12,842 nucleotides of DNA from Patescibacteria group bacterium UBA3527 (GCA_002377025.1 DFPA01000030.1:1-12842), one strand, 5' to 3'. Counted from the stretch's first letter, positions 1-7,825 are shown. Translations and numbers: made by a program. The notes: generated by a model not told the origin, from the letters alone.

Positions 1-2499
1 GCGCACCAAGTGATCACCATAAGCAGAGAGAGCTACGAGCAATCGTTCATGCAGTCGTGAATATTCCACTTCGCTGAGCATAACTTTCCCAAGTTCCCTA
101 TCGATAGATTGATTGAGTTCACTGGCACTCAACATTTTTCTATTTTTGGATATTTCCTCAATAATGCTATGTGCCAAAGAACCAAACAGCATCGATTCGG
201 ACTGTGTTTCGGGATAGCGTAACACATTACGGAAGATATAATTCCACGGAGACTTTAAGTAGTTATTGAGTGAAGTAGCTGAGAAACCTCTATCCTTAAA
301 CACTTGTTTTACAAATGAGTGATCTAATACCGAATTTCTTGTTACTGTCTCTATTTTTTTCAGCGGAGCAAAACTTTTTTCCTCTTTGTCAGTACTAACC
401 CTCTCATAAGTGTCAACAGCCAAATCATCAAGCAGTTTTTCCTGCTGTAAATCTTTACCTTCTGTACTTAAGTTGGAGAAAGAAAGTCGAAGCCTATGCT
501 TAGCTCTTGTCATTGCTACATACAAAAGCCTCCTTTCGTCTTCTTCCTTTTCAAGTTCCTCCGGCACGTATTTCAAAAGTGGCACCTGAAAGTTTTTGCG
601 CGCAGTACTACCACTCCAAGTTTTGTGGGTTAAACCGGGAATAAAAACCACTTCAAACTCTAGGCCCTTAGACTTATGGGCTGTCATTACTGTAACTGCG
701 TTATCGTCGTTTTGTATGTACGGTGCTGTAAGCGGAAGCTTGTACAACTGTAAAGTCTCAACCAGAGTAAGTAAGTCTTTTAAAGTGGCAGCCTTTTTGC
801 TTCTAGTCATTTCTTCCACTTCATCATAGAGCCGGCGCACCACTCGCGCGCCTTCCACCGGAGAGGTGGCGATTACATGTTCCAAAAAACCACTGTCTTT
901 TAACAACGTTTCAAGTGTATCTATCGGCGGCTTGCTCTCCAGACTGTTTCTCGCCTGCAAAATAGTCGCTGTGAAATTGGTAATCTTTGCAGAATTAGTC
1001 AGTTCCAGAGAAGTTAGGAGCTTTTTATTATTCAATATACTCCACAATGGATTTTTGTAACTTCTTGCTGCCAGCACTTTGGCTACATCGCCGCTGTCTA
1101 TACCCCAGTAGGAGTTAAGAAGTAGCGGGGCCAAGACTTCGTCTTGGTTATAGTGTATTACCCCTTTGAGTAACTCTAGCATGGAGATAGTAATGGGATG
1201 GTCTAAAATATCACTATCTGCCGAGGCTCGTACACTCACTCCATGCTTGCGTAAATGTGCAGCAATTTGCTCCACCTCTCTGTTACTTCGCACGATTATC
1301 GCTATCTCATTACCTGACACCCCTGTTTGGAGTTCGGTTTTCACCGCTTCCAAAAGCCAATCAGCTTCAACGGCAACATGTGAAAACTCACGTAATTCCA
1401 CTTGCGAATCTTTCACCGCTGCGGCCTCCAGCGGGATACGCAAATTTTTCAACGGGCCTTCGTCCACTTTTATAAGTGAATGAGCGCAATCAAGTATATT
1501 GGCACCTGACCGATAGTTCTCTGTTAGTGATATTACTTTAGTTCCTTTGAAATGATTTTCAAAATATAGAAAGTTCTCTAGTGATGCACCCTGGAAGCGA
1601 AAAATGCCTTGTTTTTCATCGCCCACCACAAACAAATTAGGACTATCATGAAAATCCATTAGCAACTCTAGGAGCTTGTTTTGGGTACCGTTCACATCTT
1701 GATGTTCATCGGCCAAAACGTACTGATAGGTTTCTTGTAAATCAAATAAAACATCGTTCTTGTTTTCCAAAGTCCTCACCGCGTGAATGAGCATGTCGTT
1801 GAAGTCATAAAGATTGCTACTTGCTAGCAATGTTTCATATTGCCTATACACAAATAACAATTCTTCGTTTTTTTCTATGGCCTCAGCTTGCTTTGTATAG
1901 TCTCCTTTCTGTTTACCTTTATATGCGCCTTTCTCGTGATAGCGCTCCATCTGGGAAAGCGTCTTTATTTGCTCGTTTATGATTAGACGCAAATCATCCG
2001 GTTGTACAAATTCACTTTTAAGGTCATCTATTTGACGCTTGAGAGGTAGCAAATAGTAGTCTGGTCGGCCCGAAGGTCGTAGTTTTTTAACTTCACCACC
2101 ATCAACAATATTCTTTAGTATATTGATTCTTTCCAAATCATCGGCCACTCTACCCGTCCCAAGACGTATAAATTCCTCCGGATACTCACGCGACAGTTTC
2201 TCTACAAAGCCATGGAAAGTGTAAATAGGCACCTGATAAGCGGCACTGCCTATGTACTGACGCAAACGGTTACGCATAGCCTTTACTCCGGACTCTGTAA
2301 AAGTAAGAGCGAGAATATTTTCTGGTGAGGTCTGGGTATTGGCAAGAATATTGGCGATTCGTAAAGTAAGAATCTGTGTCTTACCCGTACCGGGACCGGC
2401 CACCACCATAACCGGCCCTTCAATGGTATCGACAGCCATCCTCTGCTCCTTGTTAAGAGCTTTGTAAGCATCATAAAATTCTGAGCTCAGATGTGACAT
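1..2499 (-). CDS. UvrD/Rep-family ATP-dependent DNA helicase with C-terminal RecB-like nuclease domain (3' part outside window)
   Basis: An open frame of 833 codons runs from ATG at 2499 to the window edge without a stop. Superfamily 1A helicase motifs appear in order: Walker A GPGTGKT (residues 35-41), motif II ADEHQD (263-268), motif III GDEKQGIFRFQGA (293-305), motif IV LTENYRS (325-331), motif V MTAHKSKGLEFEVVF (605-619) and motif VI LLYVAMTRAK (658-667). Motifs II and III deviate from the usual DEFQDT and GDDDQSIYxFRGA. After the helicase core, residues 739-782 (FSATSLNNYLKSP, then FGSLAHSIIEE) match the start of a PDDEXK_1/RecB-type nuclease; its catalytic residues lie beyond the edge. 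By family it should unwind DNA with 3'-5' polarity and process ends in repair. Upstream, TAG is in frame just before the ATG and no Shine-Dalgarno is visible; a TATGCT box lies about 14 bases before the start. Helicase identity is firm, nuclease fusion likely. Confidence 0.93.
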   Translation of the reverse strand, partial: MSHLSSEFYDAYKALNKEQRMAVDTIEGPVMVVAGPGTGKTQILTLRIANILANTQTSPENILALTFTESGVKAMRNRLRQYIGSAAYQVPIYTFHGFVEKLSREYPEEFIRLGTGRVADDLERINILKNIVDGGEVKKLRPSGRPDYYLLPLKRQIDDLKSEFVQPDDLRLIINEQIKTLSQMERYHEKGAYKGKQKGDYTKQAEAIEKNEELLFVYRQYETLLASSNLYDFNDMLIHAVRTLENKNDVLFDLQETYQYVLADEHQDVNGTQNKLLELLMDFHDSPNLFVVGDEKQGIFRFQGASLENFLYFENHFKGTKVISLTENYRSGANILDCAHSLIKVDEGPLKNLRIPLEAAAVKDSQVELREFSHVAVEADWLLEAVKTELQTGVSGNEIAIIVRSNREVEQIAAHLRKHGVSVRASADSDILDHPITISMLELLKGVIHYNQDEVLAPLLLNSYWGIDSGDVAKVLAARSYKNPLWSILNNKKLLTSLELTNSAKITNFTATILQARNSLESKPPIDTLETLLKDSGFLEHVIATSPVEGARVVRRLYDEVEEMTRSKKAATLKDLLTLVETLQLYKLPLTAPYIQNDDNAVTVMTAHKSKGLEFEVVFIPGLTHKTWSGSTARKNFQVPLLKYVPEELEKEEDERRLLYVAMTRAKHRLRLSFSNLSTEGKDLQQEKLLDDLAVDTYERVSTDKEEKSFAPLKKIETVTRNSVLDHSFVKQVFKDRGFSATSLNNYLKSPWNYIFRNVLRYPETQSESMLFGSLAHSIIEEISKNRKMLSASELNQSIDRELGKVMLSEVEYSRLHERLLVALSAYGDHLVR

Positions 2500-2539
2500 T
2501 ACCAAGAAAGTCTAGCATAAATAATTGCCCGCGGAGAGA

Positions 2540-2562
2540 AACAGGAGTATGATACTCTTGTT
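2540..2562. repeat. Imperfect 23-bp inverted repeat (operator candidate)
   Basis: The arms AACAGGAGTAT and ATACTCTTGTT flank a single G. Ten of eleven positions are complementary, and the exception is a G:T pair. The inner 13 bp, GAGTATGATACTC, is a perfect odd-centred palindrome. It lies 41 bp before the helicase start and about 90 bp before the -35 boxes of the CBS gene, a plausible place for an operator, though no regulator is identified. Confidence 0.5.
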
Positions 2563-2583
2563 GCGGATCCTGAAGCGGATATT

Positions 2584-2612
2584 GTAATCTCCCTAGATTA
2601 CCTGTTTATTTT
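2584..2612 (+). terminator. Stem-loop followed by T-rich tract
   Basis: GTAATCT (2584-2590) and AGATTAC (2595-2601) form a perfect 7-bp stem with a CCCT loop, followed by CTGTTTATTTT. The shape is like a weak intrinsic terminator reading rightward, yet no rightward gene precedes it in the window. It could end a small RNA, act as a leader attenuator, or be an operator. The function is unknown. Confidence 0.3.
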
Positions 2613-2652
2613 CATACGTACGGGACACTGCAAGTAAATTAGAATTAACCAA

Positions 2653-2696
2653 TTGAAACATGATTTCATTGAAATTATGTTTGCATTATCTAATAC
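2653..2696 (+). promoter_or_regulatory. Overlapping promoter-like boxes for the CBS-domain gene
   Basis: Two sigma-70-like pairs overlap. The first is TTGAAA (2653-2658), a 17-bp spacer and TATGTT (2676-2681). The second is TTGAAA (2669-2674), a 16-bp spacer and TAATAC (2691-2696). The second would start transcription at or next to the ATG at 2700, giving a leaderless mRNA; the first would give a leader of roughly 10-15 bases. Neither leaves room for a Shine-Dalgarno, and none is present. Confidence 0.4.
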
Positions 2697-2699
2697 AGA

Positions 2700-3158
2700 A
2701 TGGAAGTAAAAGATATAATGAAGCCTGCAGTCACGATCAGTGAGGAAGTATCCTTCAGAGATGCTTTGCAAAAAATGGTGACTGAAAAAACTAACACCCT
2801 TTTGGTGGTAAACAAAGAAGGTGAGCTGACCGGTGAAATTTGTGTATCAGATTTACTGGATGCAATCGTACCAGATTACCTAGATGGCGATAGTATTGCT
2901 GCCAACTTTGCTACCGAAGAAATGTTTGAAAGTGCGGTAAGTGATGCGGAAGAAAAACAGGTGTCTTTTTTCATGTCGACTGACATGAGTCCTGTAACAG
3001 TCAATGACGGCCTGATGGCTGTGGCCGCAACCGCCATTACCAATCGTAGTATGAGAATTCCGGTAGTAGATGAAGACAACCGCCCATTAGGAGTGGTTTC
3101 TCGCCGTGGCCTTAAACATATTTTGGCTAAATTCTTAAATATTAGCGACTCAGATTAA
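2700..3158 (+). CDS. Two-CBS-domain protein, probable regulator of the adjacent transporter
   Basis: This is a 152-residue soluble protein made of two CBS motifs, at about residues 1-56 (VKDIMKPAVTISEE start; LLVVNKEGELTGEICVSDLL end) and 90-147 (FMSTDMSPVTVNDG start; RIPVVDEDNRPLGVVSRRGL end). A linker of about 30 residues joins them. CBS pairs form a Bateman module that commonly binds adenine nucleotides and regulates a partner enzyme or transporter. No catalytic domain is attached, so a regulatory role is inferred. The transporter follows 55 bp downstream on the same strand, suggesting a functional pair, although a terminator-like hairpin lies between them. The ATG at 2700 fits the start of CBS motif 1; there is no Shine-Dalgarno. 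The ligand cannot be read from the sequence. Confidence 0.88.
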   Translation: MEVKDIMKPAVTISEEVSFRDALQKMVTEKTNTLLVVNKEGELTGEICVSDLLDAIVPDYLDGDSIAANFATEEMFESAVSDAEEKQVSFFMSTDMSPVTVNDGLMAVAATAITNRSMRIPVVDEDNRPLGVVSRRGLKHILAKFLNISDSD

Positions 3159-3171
3159 TAAACAACCTTAC

Positions 3172-3196
3172 AACGCTCTTTTTGGGTGTTTTTTAT
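3172..3196 (+). terminator. Weak intrinsic terminator or attenuator between the CBS gene and the transporter
   Basis: AACGCTC (3172-3178) can pair with GGGTGTT (3184-3190), including two G:U pairs, around a TTTTT loop. It is followed by TTTTATTTG. The stem is short, so read-through into the transporter gene is likely. A TAAATA box (3206-3211) just before the transporter ATG could give that gene its own leaderless start. Confidence 0.45.
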
Positions 3197-3213
3197 TTGT
3201 CTAACTAAATAAC

Positions 3214-4575
3214 ATGGGAACTATAGAATTAGTAGCAGGAGCGATTTTCGTGGTCACATTCTTCTTTATTCTAACGGAAAGAATCCACCGCACAGTAATC
3301 GGACTCGTGGGGGCAGTGGCGATGGTACTAGCCGGCATATACTTCGACTTTTATCGCCCGGAAGATTTGATGTATGTAGTGGACTTCAATACTCTAGGTC
3401 TACTTTTCGGAATGATGATACTTGTCGGCATGCTCGAACACACCGGAATATTTCAATACTTAGGTATCTGGACTGCCAAGAAGACCAAAGGTAATCCCTG
3501 GTATTTGTTAGTCGCACTATCCGGTATTACAGCTGCACTCTCGATGATTCTCGACAATGTCACTACTATCATTTTGATAGTACCTATTACTATCATCATT
3601 GCTGAAATGCTTAAAATCAATCCTGTACCAATTCTGATGGCAGAGGCCCTACTTTCAAACATTGGAGGTACGGGTACTTTGGTAGGAGACCCGCCAAACA
3701 TTATGATCGGCTCAGCAGCCAGTTTCTCCTTTAATGACTTCCTGATTCATACCTTGCCAGTAGTACTTGTGACTTGGGTGGTCACTCTTGGTTTCTTCAA
3801 GATTCTTTTTCGCAAAGACTTAGCTAAACAACCGGACAATGTTGAACAGCTGATGCAAATGGACGAAAGTCACGCTATTAAGGAACCACAGATGGTCAAA
3901 AAGCTTCTGTTGGTTTTTGCTTTAGTAGTGACACTTTTCTTCTTACATAGTGCCCTGCATCTGGAGCCGGCGGTTGTGGCGCTTATCGGAGCCTCTTTGG
4001 CACTTATTCTGGTAGCACCAAAACATGACCCGCAGGCAATTCTTGAGAAATGCGAGCTTTCCGTACTGCTCTTTTTTGGCTCATTATTCGTGATTGTGGG
4101 AGGACTAGAGTACGCTGGTATATTAGAACACGTTGCCAACCTTATCACCGGTGGAGCCGAAAACAACTTGCTGGCAACCGCCCTTATTATCCTGTGGGCC
4201 AGTGCAGTACTGTCGGCAATAGTCGACAACATCCCTCTCACAGTAGCAATGATTCCCATTATTACCTACCTCGGCACACAAGGTATACCGACTGAAATCT
4301 TATGGTGGGCACTGGCTTTTGGTGTAGGATTTGGTGGTAACGGTTCACCAATTGGTTCTACTGCCGGTGTAATTGTGATGGCTAAGTCTGAAAAAACAGA
4401 AAACCCCATCAGCTTTATCGACTGGATGAAGCAAGGTTTACCTACCATGGCCATTGGACTTGCAGTCGCCACCATTGCTCTCACTGTCTTCACTCCGTAT
4501 TTCTCAGGCAAGATCGATGTCAATAACAACAACGTAACATTCGGCCCCATTCAGCAGGAGTTGTCTGCCACCTAA
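3214..4575 (+). CDS. ArsB/NhaD/SLC13-type ion transporter (often annotated as citrate transporter or arsenical pump membrane protein)
   Basis: This 453-residue polytopic membrane protein has about ten or more hydrophobic segments, in two halves separated by a charged cytosolic-type loop (about residues 200-230). Each half carries a matching signature of the ion-transporter superfamily. The first half has DNVTT (114-118) and GGTGTLVGDPPN (151-162); the second has DNIPLT (338-343) and GGNGSPIGSTAG (374-385). These inverted-repeat hairpin motifs form the substrate and sodium sites in relatives. The length is usual for the family. The substrate cannot be told: relatives move arsenite, sodium/protons, dicarboxylates or citrate. 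The CBS protein upstream is a likely regulatory partner. The start at 3214 has no Shine-Dalgarno but precedes the first membrane helix directly. The gene converges on rpoD. Confidence 0.9.
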   Translation: MGTIELVAGAIFVVTFFFILTERIHRTVIGLVGAVAMVLAGIYFDFYRPEDLMYVVDFNTLGLLFGMMILVGMLEHTGIFQYLGIWTAKKTKGNPWYLLVALSGITAALSMILDNVTTIILIVPITIIIAEMLKINPVPILMAEALLSNIGGTGTLVGDPPNIMIGSAASFSFNDFLIHTLPVVLVTWVVTLGFFKILFRKDLAKQPDNVEQLMQMDESHAIKEPQMVKKLLLVFALVVTLFFLHSALHLEPAVVALIGASLALILVAPKHDPQAILEKCELSVLLFFGSLFVIVGGLEYAGILEHVANLITGGAENNLLATALIILWASAVLSAIVDNIPLTVAMIPIITYLGTQGIPTEILWWALAFGVGFGGNGSPIGSTAGVIVMAKSEKTENPISFIDWMKQGLPTMAIGLAVATIALTVFTPYFSGKIDVNNNNVTFGPIQQELSAT

Positions 4576-4696
4576 AATCCTAACAATAAGTAAGAAGTGG
4601 GGGTGTTAGTAAAGTGGCATTCATCGTACTGGTGAGTATGATTAATGCCACTTTACGAAACACAACAAAGCAGATGGTCTGTTAATAGGATTTTAG
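4572..4696. repeat. Outer inverted repeat joining the 3' ends of the transporter and rpoD genes
   Basis: CTAAAATCCTA (4572-4582) is repeated in perfect inverse complement as TAGGATTTTAG (4686-4696). The left copy covers the transporter stop codon and the right copy covers the last codons of rpoD. Beyond the 11 bp, AAC and GTTAA can add pairing with a small bulge. The repeat encloses the long hairpin listed separately. The last rpoD codons therefore mirror the transporter 3' end. Confidence 0.5.
4603..4663. repeat. Long extended hairpin between convergent genes
   Basis: The arms 4609-4630 and 4635-4656 surround a GGTG loop. The outer 13 bp, GTAAAGTGGCATT, is perfectly complementary. After one mismatch, a further 8 bp (one G:T) pair up to the loop, giving 20 of 22 strict matches. 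The stem can be extended with GTGTT (4603-4607) against AACAC (4659-4663) across a small internal loop. No T tract follows on either strand, so it is not a classic intrinsic terminator. It may protect mRNA 3' ends, act as a Rho-independent pause site, or be a dispersed repeat. Confidence 0.7.
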
Positions 4697-6040
4697 CCGC
4701 CTAGCTTTGTCATGCTGACGTATCTTCTCAAGAGCCTTAGCCTCAATCTGCCTGATGCGTTCTCGCGTTACACCAAACTCCTTACCAACCTCTTCCAAAG
4801 TATGATAGGTACCATCGATAAGCCCGTGCCGCATTTCAAGAATTTTTCGCTCTTTCTCAGAAAGTGTATCCAGAATCTCAATAATTTGGTCAGCCAAAAT
4901 GCTATGAGACACCTCTTGATCCGGAGAGACCATTTTATCATCTGAAATAAAGTCTGAGAGTCTTGAACGGTCGTCGTCGTCCCCTATCGGAAGCTCAAGA
5001 GAAATGGTGTCTTGACTTATTTTTTCGATTTGATACACCTTTTCCACCTCTATATTCATCTCGGTAGCAATTTCTTCCGGCATTGGATCGCGGCCGAGGT
5101 CTTGTGCCAGACGACGAGAAACTTGCTTGTACTTGGCCATTGTCTCCACCATATGAACTGGAATACGAATAGTACGAGATTGATCGGCCAGTGCTCTGGT
5201 AATAGCTTGGCGAATCCACCATGTAGCATAGGTAGAAAACTTGAATCCTTTAGTGAAGTCAAATTTATCAACCGCTTTAAAGAGTCCCAGATTACCTTCT
5301 TGGATCAGGTCCAGTAGAGTTAAGTCAGGCGAACGACCCACGTATTTCTTAGCAATGGAAACCACCAAACGTAAATTGGCGCGAGCCAATAGGTTGCGAG
5401 CTTCTTCGTCTCCATCTTCTATTCTTTTAGCCAAATCCTTCTCCTCCTGCGCAGTCAAAAGCGGATACTGACCGATTTCACGCAAATATATCTGAATGGA
5501 GTCATAGCTACTGTCATTGCGTCGATAAGCATTTTTCTGTGCCAAGAGTTCCTCGGTCTCATCGTCACCCAACATCCCACCACTTTGCAGAACATCAATG
5601 TTAGCAGTGTCTATTTTCTCGTACAAATCTTCCAAGAAAGGAACGTCTTTCTCGATAGTTGGGAAAAAACGCATGATTTCATCATACGTGACGTATCCAC
5701 GATCACGTCCCATTTGCAAAATCTCGCTAACTTTAGCCAGCTTTTCCTTTTCTACTTTGCTAACCTTCTTTCTAACGAGGGGTTTTTTGACTCTTTTTGG
5801 CGGAGTGGTTTTTTTGGTTTTCGTGGTTTTCTTAACCTTTTTAGCTGTGGTCTTTTTAGTTTTAGTCGCAGTTTTTACTGGACTTTTTTTAATAGTTTTT
5901 TTGGCAGATGTTTTTTTAGCCCCAGTTTTTTTGGTGGCTACTGTTTTTTTTGCCTTTGGTTTAGCAGTTTTTTTGACTGCCTTTTTGGTTACTTTTGTTT
6001 TAGAAGTCGCTGACTTCTTTGTTGAAACCTTTTTTGGCAT
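4682..6040 (-). CDS. rpoD: Primary RNA polymerase sigma factor RpoD (sigma-70) with lysine-rich N-terminal tail
   Basis: This 452-residue housekeeping sigma factor directs RNA polymerase to promoters. Residues 1-92 are a low-complexity tail: 36 lysines and about 20 threonines in the first 90 positions, with no acidic residue before E97. Residues 93-155 resemble region 1.1. Region 1.2 starts near DSIQIYLREIGQ (180-191). Region 2 has ANLRLVVSIAKKYVGR (221-236) and the -10 recognition segment FKFSTYATWWIRQAI (267-280). Region 3 begins near HMVETMAKYK (296-305). Region 4.2 is the helix-turn-helix LEEVGKEFGVTRERIRQIE (415-433). It lies 54 bp after dnaG, the conserved order of the macromolecular-synthesis operon. 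There is no Shine-Dalgarno at the ATG. The sigma identity is certain; the tail is unusual. Confidence 0.98.
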   Translation of the reverse strand: MPKKVSTKKSATSKTKVTKKAVKKTAKPKAKKTVATKKTGAKKTSAKKTIKKSPVKTATKTKKTTAKKVKKTTKTKKTTPPKRVKKPLVRKKVSKVEKEKLAKVSEILQMGRDRGYVTYDEIMRFFPTIEKDVPFLEDLYEKIDTANIDVLQSGGMLGDDETEELLAQKNAYRRNDSSYDSIQIYLREIGQYPLLTAQEEKDLAKRIEDGDEEARNLLARANLRLVVSIAKKYVGRSPDLTLLDLIQEGNLGLFKAVDKFDFTKGFKFSTYATWWIRQAITRALADQSRTIRIPVHMVETMAKYKQVSRRLAQDLGRDPMPEEIATEMNIEVEKVYQIEKISQDTISLELPIGDDDDRSRLSDFISDDKMVSPDQEVSHSILADQIIEILDTLSEKERKILEMRHGLIDGTYHTLEEVGKEFGVTRERIRQIEAKALEKIRQHDKARRLKSY

Positions 6041-6081
6041 TTAGATATGCAAATAAAACCCTTACGGGGTAATACCGTGCT

Positions 6082-6109
6082 ACTATACCGCAATTTACAA
6101 TCCCTGCAA
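6082..6109 (-). promoter_or_regulatory. Possible internal promoter for rpoD
   Basis: Reading leftward, TTGCAG (6109-6104, inside the end of dnaG), a 16-bp spacer and TATAGT (6087-6082) resemble a sigma-70 promoter. It would give rpoD a leader of about 35 bases, independent of dnaG. The -35 match is poor (3 of 6). A small ACCC/GGGT hairpin followed by TTTATTT lies downstream in the leader. Confidence 0.3.
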
Positions 6110-7825
6110 GTCCTTTTTTGTTATAGGCTCTTGGCTAAGTTTATCGTGAAGTGATTTGACTTCTTCTAGAATTTTTACAACGTCATCTGCTTTGCCTCCT
6201 GTTTCAAGTGCTGCTAGCTCTATTTTTTTCTTCTGCAAATCCTCTCTTACTACGATTTGTCGCAACTGTTCAAGTCTGGAAGCCAGTTCATCAAGCACCT
6301 GATCATCGGAAAGATCAGAGAATGCTTCTTCAAGTTCAAACAAACTTCTACTCTTTATTTCTGTTGCGACTGACTCTTCAATATTCTGAATACGTTCACC
6401 ACAAATATTTTCCAGAGCTTTCTCAATTATTTTTTGTACGTTCTTGTCAACCAGGTCATGAGCTACGATCATGTACGAAAGTAAAGATTGCTTTCTATCG
6501 GAACCAATCTTGGGACTAGCACTAATCTTTGTAGGAGTTGTGTCGTTCTCCGATATGGACTGGTCTCCCAGAGTCGAAAGTTCCAAGTTAATGGCTTCAC
6601 TTTTCACCTTCAGAAAGTCAGCCACCACTCCCACAAAATGTTCTCTATCTAAAGGACTTTTGATTTTTAGCAAGTATGGCAGTACCTCATCGCGCACACG
6701 GAGTTTTAATTTTCTTTCATCTTGCACTTCATCCTTTATTACTTCAAGAAAATACTCCACTACATGTTTCGCTTCTTTTATAGCCTGCTTGAAACCTTTC
6801 AGATCATTGGCCACCATATCAGCCGGATCAGAACCTGTTGGCATTTTAGCAACCTTGATATCCATACCGCGTGCAAGCATGATATTAGCTGCTCTTTTCA
6901 CCGCTGCAATGCCGGCTCGATCTGAATCAAGTGCCAATACAACTCTGTTTGACAATCTTTGTAGCAAAGCCACGTGTGATGAAGTAAGAGCTGTGCCGGA
7001 AACAGCTATGGCATTTTTATATCCTGCTTGATGAGACAAAACTACGTCAAACTGCCCCTCCACCAACAAAGCGAAATCCAAAGTGCGGATACCATGTTTG
7101 GCTTTGTCGTATCCATAAAGTATCTCTGATTTATTAAACAGCTCTGTCTCGGGGGAGTTTACGTACTTTGGTAGATCACTATCTTTACTTAAAAGCCTGC
7201 CGGAAAAAGCCACCGGCCGTCCGGAAGAATCAAATATCGGAAACATTATTCGGTCACGAAACACATCGTATGGCTCTTTACCGTCCGTGCTTTTAACTAG
7301 GCCGGCTTTCTTAATATGCTCTGGAGCAAAACCGCTTTTTTTCAAGTGATTCTTTAGTTCTCGCCACTCATCATGAGCCAAGCCAATTCTCCAAGTATTT
7401 ATGGTTTTGTCATTTACTGAGCGCTTTTTAAGATATTCGTTGGCGGGTTTATTGCTTGGTAAGTTATCAGAAAAAAACTTGGTCGCTTCTTCTAAAATAG
7501 CGTAAAGTTGTTCTCGTTCAGAACGTTTTTTAGGATCCTCAGGAACTAGTTCCACTCCCGCTCTTTCAGCCAATATTTTCAACGCTCCCTTGAAATCCAC
7601 TCCCTCCATTGCTTGCACAAAAGAAAATATGTCACCACCTTGGCTCGTGGAGAAACAATAGTACATATTACGATCCGGGGAAACGAAGAAAGAAGGGGTC
7701 TTTTCCTCGGTAAAAGGACTTTTGCCTTTCATGTTCTTCCCGGCCTTATGAAGCTCCACATAAGGTGCCACCACATCTATAATACTAAGTCTGTCTTTGA
7801 CTCTTTGTACAGTATCACTTGCCAT
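6095..7825 (-). CDS. dnaG: DNA primase DnaG, with degenerate zinc-binding site
   Basis: This 576-residue primase makes the RNA primers for replication. Residues 5-90 correspond to the CHC2 zinc-binding domain and keep EKTPSF (41-46) and YYCF (55-58). However, three of the four expected ligands are replaced: S36 for Cys, T39 for His, and T60 for Cys; only C57 remains. The RNA polymerase core follows, with FRDRIMFPIFDSSGRPVAFSGR-type sequence at 189-210. The TOPRIM acidic residues are intact: E256 in LLVEGQFDV, D300 and D302 in LALDSDRAG, and D333 in SDPADMV. The C-terminal 130 residues are helical and probably bind the replicative helicase. The start is supported by GGAGGG six bases before the ATG. 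dnaG precedes rpoD by 54 bp, with rpsU absent. The catalytic core appears functional. Confidence 0.97.
   Translation of the reverse strand: MASDTVQRVKDRLSIIDVVAPYVELHKAGKNMKGKSPFTEEKTPSFFVSPDRNMYYCFSTSQGGDIFSFVQAMEGVDFKGALKILAERAGVELVPEDPKKRSEREQLYAILEEATKFFSDNLPSNKPANEYLKKRSVNDKTINTWRIGLAHDEWRELKNHLKKSGFAPEHIKKAGLVKSTDGKEPYDVFRDRIMFPIFDSSGRPVAFSGRLLSKDSDLPKYVNSPETELFNKSEILYGYDKAKHGIRTLDFALLVEGQFDVVLSHQAGYKNAIAVSGTALTSSHVALLQRLSNRVVLALDSDRAGIAAVKRAANIMLARGMDIKVAKMPTGSDPADMVANDLKGFKQAIKEAKHVVEYFLEVIKDEVQDERKLKLRVRDEVLPYLLKIKSPLDREHFVGVVADFLKVKSEAINLELSTLGDQSISENDTTPTKISASPKIGSDRKQSLLSYMIVAHDLVDKNVQKIIEKALENICGERIQNIEESVATEIKSRSLFELEEAFSDLSDDQVLDELASRLEQLRQIVVREDLQKKKIELAALETGGKADDVVKILEEVKSLHDKLSQEPITKKDLQGL

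Noticed and set aside
2283..2474. A 63-residue minus-strand frame near the helicase start
   Set aside because: It overlaps the helicase Walker A region in another frame; the helicase frame carries all conserved motifs.
4609..4656. Intrinsic terminator for the transporter or rpoD
   Set aside because: The stem is strong but neither strand has a T tract after it.
5598..6044. A hydrophobic 148-residue plus-strand frame resembling a membrane protein
   Set aside because: It is the antisense of the lysine-rich rpoD tail: AAA/AAG codons read as TTT/CTT give Phe and Leu runs.
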